From Kribbella sp. NBC_00382 (lineage in GTDB: Bacteria > Actinomycetota > Actinomycetes > Propionibacteriales > Kribbellaceae), in contig NZ_CP107954.1 of NCBI RefSeq assembly GCF_036067295.1, positions 7,626,001 to 7,690,000 on the forward strand: a stretch of DNA of 64,000 bases, given 5' to 3'. The notes beneath the pieces were generated by a model. It made no database searches and was not told the origin of the DNA. It worked only from the letters and a program-made list of their open reading frames with translations. The translations under genes and the position numbers were made by a program. Below, in pieces: positions 1 through 8,192 of the stretch (the first letter of the stretch is position 1; every line of letters begins with the position of its first letter).

Positions 1-2
1 AC

Positions 3-197
3 GACGCCGAGGCATTCGGCCTGAACGCGGTCTCCGACGGCAAGCACGTCCTGATGCCCGAGGGCGCCGCGAACCTTGTCGCCCAGCTGCGGGCAGCCGG
101 CTTCGAGACGTACGGCATGGACGTCTCCGAGCTGCTCCGGGCCGGCGGCGGCGTGAAGTGCTGCATCCTCGAGCTGCACGATCAGGTACGCCCCTAG
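3..197 (+). CDS. Amidinotransferase/dimethylargininase-family protein, C-terminal end (partial)
   Basis: Only the last 64 residues are inside the window; the 5' part lies upstream. The tail carries GGGVKCC followed by ILEL. This is the typical ending of the arginine deiminase/dimethylarginine dimethylaminohydrolase superfamily, where the Cys of this motif is the catalytic nucleophile. These enzymes hydrolyse or transfer amidino groups of arginine derivatives, typically giving citrulline or ornithine. The stop codon TAG overlaps the GTG start of the next gene (TAGTG), so the two are probably translationally coupled. Whether it belongs to the mutase cluster downstream cannot be told from this fragment. 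The family call is good; the exact substrate is open. Confidence 0.75.
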   Translation, partial: DAEAFGLNAVSDGKHVLMPEGAANLVAQLRAAGFETYGMDVSELLRAGGGVKCCILELHDQVRP

Positions 198-532
198 TGA
201 TCGACTACGACGGCAGGAGGTTCCGCGATGTCGCGCACGCCGAGGGCGATGGCCCGTCGGCCGTGTACCGGCAGCGCGGTGACCTCCTGTGGGGCGACTT
301 CAGCGGCGGCAAGGTCAGGCGGGGCTCGTTGACCGGCGTGTGCCGCCCGGACGGCTCGATCGAGTTCACCTACACGATGGCCCTGGCCGACGGCTCAGTG
401 CTGGCCGGCCGCTGCGAGAGCACCCCCGAGATGCTGCCCGACGGCCGGATCCGGCTGCACGAGATCTGGGAGCGGTACGGACCGCAAGCGGCCACCGGTA
501 CCTCCCAGCTGGACGAAATCCCGCCGTCCTGA
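197..532 (+). CDS. Small conserved protein of the family often labelled 'N-acetylglutamate synthase'
   Basis: A 111-residue protein beginning VIDYDGRRFR, with WGDFSGG and a CESTPEMLPDGRIRLHE core. The layout (IDYDG start, 'WG-YSGG', 'G-C-STPE-LPDGRIRLHE-W') matches a small single-domain family widely found in bacteria. Databases often call it n-acetylglutamate synthase, although it has no GNAT fold signature and that name is probably wrong. GTG 197 was chosen because it overlaps the upstream TAG and gives the family's usual N-terminus. An earlier in-frame start at 158 would add residues lying inside the upstream gene. Function unknown. Confidence 0.7.
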   Translation: MIDYDGRRFRDVAHAEGDGPSAVYRQRGDLLWGDFSGGKVRRGSLTGVCRPDGSIEFTYTMALADGSVLAGRCESTPEMLPDGRIRLHEIWERYGPQAATGTSQLDEIPPS

Positions 533-576
533 GCGGGCGATGTATCAGGGCGTGACCGACCGATGCTCTGCTTGTC

Positions 577-1041
577 ATGGATCATGTCGCCGCCGTCCCG
601 GCCGGCAGAGCCGCCGGGAACGGCGACCTCACCGTGCTGCTGACCAGCGTCTCCTCGGACTCGCACACCTGGAACCTGGTGTTCCTGCAGCTGGTGCTCG
701 AGGAACTCGGCCACCAAGTGCACAACCTCGGCGCCTGTGTGCCGGACGAACTGCTGATCGCCGAGTCCGAGCGCCTCCAGCCCGATCTGATCGTGGTCAG
801 CACGGTCAACGGGCACGGCTTCCACGACGGGCTGCGGGTGATCACCCAGCTGCGCGAACGGGCCGGCCTGGCCCAGGTACCGGCGGTGATCGGCGGCAAG
901 CTGGGCATCGACGGACCGGGCTCCGACGGCTCCCGCGCCAGGCTGATGTCCGCGGGCTTCGACGCGGTCTTCGACGACGGAACCGGGCTGACCGCGTTCC
1001 AGTCGTTCGTCCGTCAGCTCACCACCGGCGTCGCTTCGTGA
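577..1041 (+). CDS. Glutamate (methylaspartate) mutase, B12-binding small subunit
   Basis: A 154-residue B12-binding domain protein. Residues 28-33 read DSHTWN, matching the cobalamin motif DxHxxG with the lower-axial-ligand His at position 30, but with Asn where Gly is usual. A later VNGHG stretch and GGKLG loop fit the Rossmann-like B12 fold of GlmS/MutS, whose usual length is about 137. With the large subunit it would catalyse the reversible adenosylcobalamin-dependent rearrangement of L-glutamate to (2S,3S)-3-methylaspartate. The stop overlaps the GTG of the large-subunit gene (GTGA). No clear Shine-Dalgarno precedes ATG 577, so the start is less certain. Because acetate-type glutamate fermentation is unlikely in an aerobic actinobacterium, a role in making a building block for a secondary metabolite is inferred. 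Confidence 0.85.
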   Translation: MDHVAAVPAGRAAGNGDLTVLLTSVSSDSHTWNLVFLQLVLEELGHQVHNLGACVPDELLIAESERLQPDLIVVSTVNGHGFHDGLRVITQLRERAGLAQVPAVIGGKLGIDGPGSDGSRARLMSAGFDAVFDDGTGLTAFQSFVRQLTTGVAS

Positions 1042-2381
1042 GTCTCCCCTCCACCGGCTCGTTCGGTGACTTCGTCACGCGCGCCCAGCAGGCCGGCCGG
1101 CTCGTCGTCCAGCCCCGGATGGGGGTCAGCGACGCGGCGTCGATGCGCCTCGGGCTGCAGCACACCAAGGCCGCGGCCGCTACCACGGTCGGCACGATCA
1201 CGCTCGACAGCTACACCCGGGTGGGCGACAATCTCAGCGCCAGCGCGGCGCTGGCCGCCGGGATCGAGCTGAACGGCTACCCGATCGTCGCGCACGACGT
1301 CTCCACCACCCGGGCGGTCCTGGACGGCGTCGTCGGCGCCGACTTCCCGGTCCAGGTCCGGCACGGCTCACCGTTGCCTGCGGCAATCATTCGCTCGCTG
1401 GCCGCGGCCGGTCTGCACGCGACCGAGGGCGGGCCGGTCTCGTACTGCCTGCCCTACAGCCGGGCGCCGCTGACCGAGTCGATCCCGAACTGGGCGCTCA
1501 GCTGCGAGTTGCTGGCCGAGGTACGGGAGACCGGTGTCGAACCGCATCTGGAGAGCTTCGGCGGCTGCATGATGGGGCAGCTCTGCCCGCCCGGTCTGCT
1601 GGTCGCGCTGAGCGTGCTCGAGTGCATGTTCTTCCGCCAGCACGGCATCCGCAGCGTCTCGCTGAGCTATGCCCAGCAGACCGACCCGGACCAGGACGCC
1701 GAGGCGATCCTGGCGATGCGCCGGCTGGCCGCGAAGTGGTTGCCGGACATCGACTGGCACGTCGTGGTCTACACCTACATGGGCGTCTACCCGCGTACCC
1801 CCGAAGGCGCCTCGCGGCTGCTCGAAGAGGCGGCGCGACTAGCGGTCCGGACCGCGTCGGCCCGGCTGATCGTGAAGACCGTTGCCGAGGGCTACCGGAT
1901 CCCCACCTTCGCCGAGAACGTCGCCGCGCTGGAGACCGCAGCGGCGGCCGCGGCGCGCTGCACCAGGATCATCGGCGACGTCGAGGACACCGGCATCCAC
2001 GCCGAGGCGAGCGCGTTGGTCGAGGCGGTCGTCAACCTCGACCCGGACCTCGGTACTGCGCTCGAGATCGCCTTCCGTCGCGGCTACCTCGACGTCCCGT
2101 ACTGCCTGCACCCGGACAACGCGGGCAAGGCGCGCAGCTACCTCGACGACCAGGGCCGGCTGCAGTGGTCGTCGGTCGGATCGATGCCGATCCACGAGTC
2201 GGTCAGGCGGACCGGCGCCGGGAAGCTGACCGCGATGGGGCTGCTGTCGACGCTGTCGTACATCGAGCGGAAGTTCGACAGCGCGAGCCTCGAACAGGAG
2301 TACCAGGCCGCACCCGCGACCGAGCACCTTCCGGATTCCAAACCACCGCCCCGGCCGGACGAACTGACCCGCACGAACTGA
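1038..2381 (+). CDS. Glutamate (methylaspartate) mutase, large (epsilon) subunit
   Basis: A 447-residue protein with the TIM-barrel character of GlmE: QPRMGVSDAASM near the N-terminus, the ESFGGCMMGQLCPP segment, and 'YCLHPDNAGKARSYLDDQGRLQW' near the end. It pairs with the B12-binding small subunit encoded immediately upstream (4-nt GTGA overlap), the standard S-E arrangement of glutamate mutase. The start chosen is GTG 1038; the open frame runs further upstream to 540, but only through the coding region of the small subunit in another frame. It is somewhat shorter than clostridial GlmE (about 483 residues). Actinobacterial glutamate mutases of this kind supply 3-methylaspartate to natural products such as friulimicin or vicenistatin-type compounds. 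The product here is not known. Confidence 0.88.
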   Translation: MSLPSTGSFGDFVTRAQQAGRLVVQPRMGVSDAASMRLGLQHTKAAAATTVGTITLDSYTRVGDNLSASAALAAGIELNGYPIVAHDVSTTRAVLDGVVGADFPVQVRHGSPLPAAIIRSLAAAGLHATEGGPVSYCLPYSRAPLTESIPNWALSCELLAEVRETGVEPHLESFGGCMMGQLCPPGLLVALSVLECMFFRQHGIRSVSLSYAQQTDPDQDAEAILAMRRLAAKWLPDIDWHVVVYTYMGVYPRTPEGASRLLEEAARLAVRTASARLIVKTVAEGYRIPTFAENVAALETAAAAAARCTRIIGDVEDTGIHAEASALVEAVVNLDPDLGTALEIAFRRGYLDVPYCLHPDNAGKARSYLDDQGRLQWSSVGSMPIHESVRRTGAGKLTAMGLLSTLSYIERKFDSASLEQEYQAAPATEHLPDSKPPPRPDELTRTN

Positions 2382-2394
2382 CAGGGAGCAACTG

Positions 2395-3408
2395 ATGACC
2401 GAGACCCGGATTCCCCCCGCGCAGGCCGAGGCCTCGTTGCCGCCGAGTCCCCGTGAGCACCTGACCTCGCCGGACACCCGAGCGGTCCTGGTGATCCAGA
2501 ACAAGATGCTGGCCGCCACCCGCGAGTACCTCACCGGCCGCGGCTTCCTGGAGTTGCTGCCGCCGATCATCGGACCGGTCACCGACCCGGGCGCCCGCGG
2601 CGCCAAGCAGGTCGACGTCGACTACTACGGCCACCGGTACAAGCTGATGACGAGCGCGATCCTCTACAAGCAGGCGGCGCTGACCTCGTTCGACAAGATC
2701 TTCTTCATCGCGCCGAACGTCCGGCTGGAGCCGCTGGAGACCACGTCGACCAGCCGGCACCTGGCCGAGTTCCACCAGATCGACTGCGAGATGGCGAACG
2801 CCGGCCGCGACGACGCGCTCGACCTGGCGGAGGGGTTGGTCCGGTACGTCATCGAGCGGGTGCTGACCGACCTGCCCGGCGAGCTGCACACCCTTGGCCG
2901 GGACGCCGGCGCGCTGGCCGAAGTACTGACCGGGCACTTCGGGCGCCGGACGCATGCTGACGCCGTCGCCGATCTGCGGGCCATCGACCACGACCAGAGC
3001 CCGGACGCGGAGATCGACTGGGTCGGCGAGGCGAGGCTGTCGCAGCAGGTGGACCGGCCGTTCTTCGTCACCGACTACCCGAAGGGGTCGCGCGGCTTCT
3101 ACGACAAGGAGAGCAAGGACCAGCCCGGCATGCTGCGCAACTTCGACCTGATAGCGGCCGAGGGGTACGGCGAGCTGTGCAGCGGTTCTGAGCGCGAGCA
3201 GGACTACGCGACCATCGTCGCCCGGATGCGGGAGACGGCCGAGAACCCGGCGAAGTACGCGTGGTACCTGCAATTGCTCAAGGAAGGCGTACCGCCGAGC
3301 GCCGGGTTCGGTCTCGGGCTGGAACGCTTCACCCGCTACGTGGCCGGCCTCGACTCGGTCTGGCAGGCGAGCGCGTTCCCGAAGGTACCGGGTATCCCCT
3401 CTCCGTGA
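2395..3408 (+). CDS. Free-standing class II aminoacyl-tRNA-synthetase core, asparagine-synthetase-like
   Basis: A 337-residue protein that aligns with the catalytic core of asparaginyl/aspartyl-tRNA synthetases. Motif 2 is visible at about residues 103-133 (APNVRLEPLE, then RHLAEFHQIDCE; Arg110) and motif 3 at about 303-313 (GFGLGLERF; Arg311). The N-terminal OB-fold anticodon-binding domain is missing, so it should not charge tRNA as a normal AsnRS. Stand-alone cores of this type are known in archaea as asparagine synthetase A-related enzymes, which activate aspartate as an adenylate and amidate it with ammonia. ATG 2395 has GGGAG upstream and lies 13 nt after the mutase gene. Next to a 3-methylaspartate-forming mutase, the attractive substrate is 3-methylaspartate, giving 3-methylasparagine or an adenylate for ligation. 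That is inference. Confidence 0.8.
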   Translation: MTETRIPPAQAEASLPPSPREHLTSPDTRAVLVIQNKMLAATREYLTGRGFLELLPPIIGPVTDPGARGAKQVDVDYYGHRYKLMTSAILYKQAALTSFDKIFFIAPNVRLEPLETTSTSRHLAEFHQIDCEMANAGRDDALDLAEGLVRYVIERVLTDLPGELHTLGRDAGALAEVLTGHFGRRTHADAVADLRAIDHDQSPDAEIDWVGEARLSQQVDRPFFVTDYPKGSRGFYDKESKDQPGMLRNFDLIAAEGYGELCSGSEREQDYATIVARMRETAENPAKYAWYLQLLKEGVPPSAGFGLGLERFTRYVAGLDSVWQASAFPKVPGIPSP

Positions 3409-3427
3409 CCGCCTCGGGCAAGCGAAG

Positions 3428-4705
3428 ATGTCCCGCATGACCGAAGCAACCACGGAGCCGAGCGGCACGCTCAGCCTGGGCCAGGGCACGGCCTTGTACG
3501 TCGGGGCCGTGCTGGCCACTGGCGTGATCGCACTCCCCGCGTTGGCCGCCGAGGTGGCCGGGCCGGCGTCGCTGCTGGCCTGGCTCGGCCTGGCGATCGT
3601 CTCCGCTCCCCTGGCGGCGACGTTCGCCGCGCTCGGTGCGCGGTATCCGGACTCCGGTGGCGTCGCGACGTACGCCCGGCTGGCGTTCGGCGACAAGGCG
3701 GCGGCTGTAGTCGGGTGGTGCTTCTACTTGTCCGTACCTGTGGGAGGACCGGCCGCTGCGCTCTGGGCCGGCGGCTATGTCGAGGCGGGCATCGGGGGCG
3801 GCGAGAAGACGGTACTGGCGACCATGCTGTTCCTGATCCTGGCGGTACCGGCCACCAACGCCTTCGGGATCCAGGTGACCGGCCGTGTCCAGATCGCCCT
3901 GGCCGCGCTGCTGGCCGTCTTCCTGGTCGGAGCGGTCGCCCTGTCACTCCCCCACGCCGACCTGGCCAACCTGCATCCCTTCGCTCCGCATGGCTGGAAG
4001 GCGATCGGCCCTGCGGCCGCACTGCTCGTGTGGAGCTTCGTCGGCTGGGAGGCGGTCACCCACTTGACCGCCGAGTTCCGTCGCCCGGCAAGGGATGTGC
4101 CACGGGCTACTGCCATCGCAGTAGTCGTGGTCGGGGTGCTCTACCTGAGCGTCGCCTTCGCAACCATCACCGTGCTCGGCCCGGGTGCGGCCGACACCGA
4201 CGCGCCCCTGGGCGACCTGCTGGCGATCGGCCTCGGCGGCAACTCCCGCATCCTTGCCGCCTGTGCCGCGCTCCTGCTCAGCTTCGGCGCCATGAACGCG
4301 TACTACGCCGGCGCCTCCAAGCTGGGTGCTGCCCTGGCCCGCGACGGCTCGCTGCCGCAGTGGCTCACCCAGGGCAGCGCTGCTGGTGAGATACCGCGCC
4401 GCAGTCTCACCTTGCTCGGTGGCATGTCCACGGTGACGGCTCTGATCGTGGTGGCGGCGGGAATCACACCGTCATCCCTGGTGCTGCTCACCACCGGCCT
4501 GTTCGTCACCGTGTACGCCGTAGGTGTCGCGGCAGCCGTCAAGCTGCTGCCGAAGGGCAGCAAGGGTCGCCTTGCTGCCCTCATCGCGCAGGGGGCCGTC
4601 GTGGTCCTCCTTGTGATGGCTGGGCCCTACCTGCTCTGGGCATTGATCGTTACGGTGGCCGCACTGTCGTACCGCTGGCTGACTCGGGGTCAGCGGCGGC
4701 CGTAG
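3428..4705 (+). CDS. APC-superfamily amino-acid transporter (YjeH-like)
   Basis: A 425-residue, strongly hydrophobic protein with about twelve membrane segments. Near the N-terminus 'GVIALPALAAEVAGPASLLAW' is the unwound TM1 substrate loop of APC permeases, and VWSFVGWEAVTHLTAEFRRP near residue 200 is the TM6 signature. It resembles the YjeH group of amino-acid exporters (methionine and branched-chain amino acids) more than the long importers. It follows the synthetase-like gene by 19 nt and closes the mutase operon, so it may export or import the amino acid handled there. ATG 3437 is an alternative start three codons later. Its end overlaps the end of the convergent metalloprotease gene by 16 nt. 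Confidence 0.85.
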   Translation: MSRMTEATTEPSGTLSLGQGTALYVGAVLATGVIALPALAAEVAGPASLLAWLGLAIVSAPLAATFAALGARYPDSGGVATYARLAFGDKAAAVVGWCFYLSVPVGGPAAALWAGGYVEAGIGGGEKTVLATMLFLILAVPATNAFGIQVTGRVQIALAALLAVFLVGAVALSLPHADLANLHPFAPHGWKAIGPAAALLVWSFVGWEAVTHLTAEFRRPARDVPRATAIAVVVVGVLYLSVAFATITVLGPGAADTDAPLGDLLAIGLGGNSRILAACAALLLSFGAMNAYYAGASKLGAALARDGSLPQWLTQGSAAGEIPRRSLTLLGGMSTVTALIVVAAGITPSSLVLLTTGLFVTVYAVGVAAAVKLLPKGSKGRLAALIAQGAVVVLLVMAGPYLLWALIVTVAALSYRWLTRGQRRP

Positions 4706-5715
4706 AGGGCCTGCATCCCGAGGACGTCGCCTCGGCCGAGCGTGCGCATGTGTCCGGTACAGCGCCGGACACCTGGGTACATCGTGAGGTTGAGGTCCTC
4801 GTCGGCGCTGAGGTTCACCAGCCCGTAGACGTGGCCCATCTCGTGCGTCAGGACCGACTCCACGTCGTACCGCCAGCGGTCCTTGTCCGGCGGCAGCTCG
4901 GGCTTGCACTGGGGATCGTTTGCCGGGTCGTAGGTCCAGTTGTAGTCGGCGTTGTTCATCCTGATGTCGGCCTCGACGGCTCGGGTCCGGCCGTGCCTGG
5001 TCTCGGACCAGGTGCAGGTCCAGGCCAGGGTCGCCTCGAACGAGCCGCCGGGCAGGTCGCCCTCGTCGATCACGCTCTGGTGATCGCGTTCGCCGCAGGT
5101 GGTCTGGCCATCGACGTACACGAAGTTCCCTTGCCGGGCGGTGTGACCGACGAGAGCACCGGACGCACCGTTCTTGCCCCGCATGCCGCAGGTGTTGTGG
5201 CCCTTGGTCATGTTGGCGAGGGCCCGTCGAGTGGCCGCGTCGAAGTCGGACTGCCGGTTGGTGGCGAGCTTTGTGCCCCACGTCGTACGGAACAACCAGG
5301 GTGAGTGCCACTTGTAGTCGCGGAGTGCGTAGGTGTCGCGGTCGCAGGCACCGGGCTGCCCGGCGAGGTCAGGGAACTGGTTGACCGGCTCGTGCTTGGC
5401 GGGAGCCGAACCGGTAATCACCCGCCCCTGCTCGTCGGTGGTCAGCGTGTAGGTGCGTGCGCCGGACGGGAACAGCAGGTCCATCGTGACGCTGTCCCCC
5501 GGCTGCTGGACGGCCAGTGCGACGCCGTCGCCGGCGTCAAGGAGTCTGCCGACGGCACCGCAGTTGACTGCGGAGCGCGTGGCGAGGGCGGTGGAGTGCA
5601 GGACGCCTTCCGGCAACCTGCAGGGATTCGTGGCGGCGGTAGCGCCGCCGACGGGCAACGTACTGATACCCAGGGTGAAGGCGACCAGCAAGGTGATCGC
5701 GCGTGCGGACTTCAT
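4690..5715 (-). CDS. Secreted metzincin-like protein with an altered zinc motif
   Basis: A 341-residue protein with a clear signal peptide (MKSARAITLLVAF..., cleavage near ATAAT). The C-terminal part has the matrixin pattern HEMGHVYGLVN at residues 291-301, a Met-turn-like NLTMYPG, and LGRGDVLGMQALYG at the end. Metzincins use HExxHxxGxxH or D; here the third ligand position is Asn301. The zinc site may therefore be altered or inactive. Several Cys pairs suggest disulfides in the exported protein. ATG 5715 was chosen because it begins the signal peptide and has GGGGGG about 7 nt upstream; the open frame extends further but only as non-coding sequence. It sits between the two halves of the candidate biosynthetic cluster on the opposite strand and may be unrelated to it. 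Confidence 0.75.
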   Translation of the reverse strand: MKSARAITLLVAFTLGISTLPVGGATAATNPCRLPEGVLHSTALATRSAVNCGAVGRLLDAGDGVALAVQQPGDSVTMDLLFPSGARTYTLTTDEQGRVITGSAPAKHEPVNQFPDLAGQPGACDRDTYALRDYKWHSPWLFRTTWGTKLATNRQSDFDAATRRALANMTKGHNTCGMRGKNGASGALVGHTARQGNFVYVDGQTTCGERDHQSVIDEGDLPGGSFEATLAWTCTWSETRHGRTRAVEADIRMNNADYNWTYDPANDPQCKPELPPDKDRWRYDVESVLTHEMGHVYGLVNLSADEDLNLTMYPGVRRCTGHMRTLGRGDVLGMQALYGRR

Positions 5716-5749
5716 GGTTGTGCCCCCCGGCCCAATCGAGTGTGAACCG

Positions 5750-5755
5750 CTTATA
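5750..5755 (-). promoter_or_regulatory. Possible -10 element of the metzincin-like gene
   Basis: TATAAG on the minus strand, about 35 nt upstream of the metzincin-like start codon at 5715. No convincing -35 hexamer can be seen, so this is a tentative promoter call. Confidence 0.3.
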
Positions 5756-5917
5756 CACAAGGTGAGGGAACGGCCCGGAGCGGCTGATACGAGTGTCCGC
5801 GACCCGGACTCAGGGTTGGTCGTATTCGCCCTACTCCCATCCCGAGCGCAGCGAGGGGTATTTTCGTCGGTCTTTCTCTGCCTCTGTCGGAGCAAGAGCC
5901 AGTGCGAATCGATTGAG

Positions 5918-7156
5918 GTGGCCATCCTGCACGCCGAGACGTTCCCCGAGGCAGCTGTCCGAAGCCGGGCCAAGACCGGCGCTGCCGACGCGTTCCCGCC
6001 CGCGGACCAGTACGGGCAGGCGTTGTTCGGCGCGGAGACCGGCGGGCCGGAGCCGACCTGCCCGATCGACCGGCTCCGGCTCGTACCACCGGTCTTCGTC
6101 CCGCAGCGCTTCGCGAAACTCCTCGAGCTGGCCCGGGAACCGGTTTACCGCGACGTCGTGCTCGAGACGACGATCGGTGGCTTCCGGTCCGCGCTACCCC
6201 TGTACATCTCGGCCTTCGGCTCGACCGAGGCGGCCAGCGTCGCGCTCGGCATCGCGGCGAGCAGGCAGGCCGGCCGGCTCGGCATCCCCATGGTCGTCGG
6301 CGAGAACGTGATGCCGGTGAACAGCTACGGCCGGCTGGAGGAGGACGCTGAACGCTCCTTGCTCGGCCGGATCAGCGCGTACCAGGCCGAAGCGCTCGAC
6401 GGGTACGGCGGTGTCGTCGTACAGCAGAGCACCGAGGACGCGGACGCCGAGGTGTGGAATCTGGTCTACAGCGACCCGAATGCCTTGTCCCTGTTGCAGT
6501 CTGGCCGGCTGGCGTTCGAGCTCAAGGTCGGCCAAGGCGCGAAGCCGGGCCTGGGCGGGATGACGCTAATGGGCACCGAGGCGGCCGAGCGGCTGGCCGA
6601 GGCCTACCTCCTCGATCCCGTGGTCGGCAATGGTCAGGTACTACGGAGCAGCAGCCCCGGCAGCTTCACCGCCGAGATCCTGCGGCAGCAGATCCGGCTC
6701 ATGCGCAACAACTACCCGCGAGCCCGGATCTGGGTGAAGCTGCCACCAGCGAGAGATGTCGCGGAAGCCTCCCGAGTGGCCTGGGACGCCGGAGCAGATG
6801 CCGTGACCGTCGACGGCGCTGAGGGCGGTACCGGCTGGGCACCGCGCGCGTTCCTCGACCAGGTCGGCCTCCCTCTCGGAGAGTGCCTGCGCCGGATCGA
6901 GAAATCATCCGAGTGTTTGCTGGTCTCCGGCCGGATGTGGGAAGGCGCGCGGGTCGCCAAGTCCCTTGCCCTCGGCGCCAACGCGGCCGGGTTGGGCCGG
7001 GCCGCGTTGATCTCGGTCGACACCGACCCTGACAACGGCCTCGTCAACCTGGTCGAGTGCCTGGCACTCGAGCTGCAGCTGATCATCAGCGCGCTCGGCA
7101 AGTACCACGTCGAAGCACTCGACCAGGAAGACGTCTGGAGTCCGTCGGCGTACTAG
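5918..7156 (+). CDS. FMN-dependent glutamate-synthase-domain enzyme
   Basis: A protein of about 412 residues that matches the FMN-binding synthase domain of GltB: an alpha/beta barrel with VGQGAKPGLGG, WVKLPPARDV, 'DAVTVDGAEGGTGWAPRAF' and the late GLGRAALISV segment. It lacks the glutaminase domain and the C-terminal beta-helix of full glutamate synthase. The Cys cluster that binds the 3Fe-4S centre is not obvious. Short relatives act in N-methylglutamate synthase or as uncharacterised amidotransferase/oxidoreductase subunits. GTG 5918 is the first plausible in-frame start after the intergenic region, but the ribosome site is weak, so the N-terminus is uncertain. It converges on the SARP gene with a 4-nt overlap (CTAG). 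Placement between mutase and N-hydroxylase genes suggests handling of a glutamate-derived amino acid. Confidence 0.78.
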   Translation: MAILHAETFPEAAVRSRAKTGAADAFPPADQYGQALFGAETGGPEPTCPIDRLRLVPPVFVPQRFAKLLELAREPVYRDVVLETTIGGFRSALPLYISAFGSTEAASVALGIAASRQAGRLGIPMVVGENVMPVNSYGRLEEDAERSLLGRISAYQAEALDGYGGVVVQQSTEDADAEVWNLVYSDPNALSLLQSGRLAFELKVGQGAKPGLGGMTLMGTEAAERLAEAYLLDPVVGNGQVLRSSSPGSFTAEILRQQIRLMRNNYPRARIWVKLPPARDVAEASRVAWDAGADAVTVDGAEGGTGWAPRAFLDQVGLPLGECLRRIEKSSECLLVSGRMWEGARVAKSLALGANAAGLGRAALISVDTDPDNGLVNLVECLALELQLIISALGKYHVEALDQEDVWSPSAY

Positions 7157-7908
7157 GCCAGATGGCGGTTCCGCCGGAGCATGTCGGGCATCTCCCGGCG
7201 GGCGTGCGAGACGGTCTGCCGGCTGCGGACCAGGTCCACCAGTTCCGCGGTCGGCTCGACCCCGAGCTCGGTGGCCAGGCTCTTGCGGAAGAACTCCAGC
7301 CGCCGGATCGCCTCCACCACGTTGTCCTCGGCCAGATGGACCTCGATCAGCACGCGGGTCGCGCTCTCCCGCAACGGCTCCAGCCGCACCGCTGCCATCG
7401 CGGCCTCGATCGCCTCGGCGTACCGGCCGTCGCAGGTCAACGCCTGCGCGGTCAGCTCGAGCGCGTGCAACTGCAATTGGCGCAGCCGCTCCCGCCCCAG
7501 CAGGACCCAGTCGTCGTACCAGCCGGGGAGCAACTCCCCCATCGTGGCCAGCGTCGGCAACAACCCCTGATCGGCGCCGCACTCTCCGTCGTTGATCACC
7601 CGGCGAATCGCGGTGACGAGCGTACTGACGTCTACATCAAGCGATTCATCCAAACGCAGGGTTTCGTCGCCGGTGACCAACGGGTGCTCACTCAACTGAC
7701 GCAACCGCCACAAAGCCGTTCGCAGGCACGCCTGTGCCTTGGAATCCGAAACCTCCGGCCACAGCGTGCCAGCCACCTCCGCGCGACTGGACCGGCCCCG
7801 GAGCGCCACATACGCGACCACCCGCCGGGCGCTGAGCGGAATGGACAGTGTCTGCTGGTCCACCACCGCCCGGAAACCGTCGAGCAGCCGAAGTTTGGGT
7901 ACGTCCAT
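7153..7908 (-). CDS. SARP-family transcriptional activator (BTAD domain)
   Basis: A 251-residue protein. An OmpR-like winged helix fills about the first 95 residues (PKLRLLDGFRAVV, then RVVAYVALRGR and LRTALWRLRQ), followed by a bacterial transcriptional activation domain with TPR-like helices ending SLATELGVEPTAELVDLV. This is the classic short SARP architecture of actinomycete cluster-situated activators. ATG 7908 gives the family's normal N-terminus; an upstream in-frame ATG at 8067 would add 53 residues without family character. It is divergent from the ATP-grasp/N-hydroxylase/antiporter operon, and tandem repeats in the shared intergenic region are its obvious candidate binding sites. 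It probably activates the cluster. Confidence 0.88.
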   Translation of the reverse strand: MDVPKLRLLDGFRAVVDQQTLSIPLSARRVVAYVALRGRSSRAEVAGTLWPEVSDSKAQACLRTALWRLRQLSEHPLVTGDETLRLDESLDVDVSTLVTAIRRVINDGECGADQGLLPTLATMGELLPGWYDDWVLLGRERLRQLQLHALELTAQALTCDGRYAEAIEAAMAAVRLEPLRESATRVLIEVHLAEDNVVEAIRRLEFFRKSLATELGVEPTAELVDLVRSRQTVSHARREMPDMLRRNRHLA

Positions 7909-8192
7909 GTTTTCTTCCGGCGCAGAATCCGGAACCGGGTTATCGACTAGACCGGATTCAATCGTCGAGCGTCCCCCCACAGGTGTGAATTCCCACTTCC
8001 TGTGATTACTGGGCGACGCTCCGTTACGGCGAAGACTTTCGCCGGATCCGTCTCCCGATATCGGCATCGGACCTCCTCATCAGTGACCCCTGCGTTACCT
8101 GCGGTGAAGTCTGAATCCTCAGCTAAATGATCACAAGGCATTGGCCCGGCTGATATCAGACAATTCCCCGGCAGTTCCCGAACCGGGCTCCC

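Noticed and set aside
533..576. Possible cobalamin riboswitch before the B12-dependent mutase genes
   Set aside because: Only 44 nt separate the preceding gene from the mutase gene, too little for a B12 riboswitch, and no B12-box-like sequence was seen.
540..1037. N-terminal extension of the glutamate mutase large subunit
   Set aside because: The frame is open but overlaps the small-subunit gene and has Arg/Gly-rich nonsense composition; GTG 1038 gives the family N-terminus and the usual GTGA overlap.
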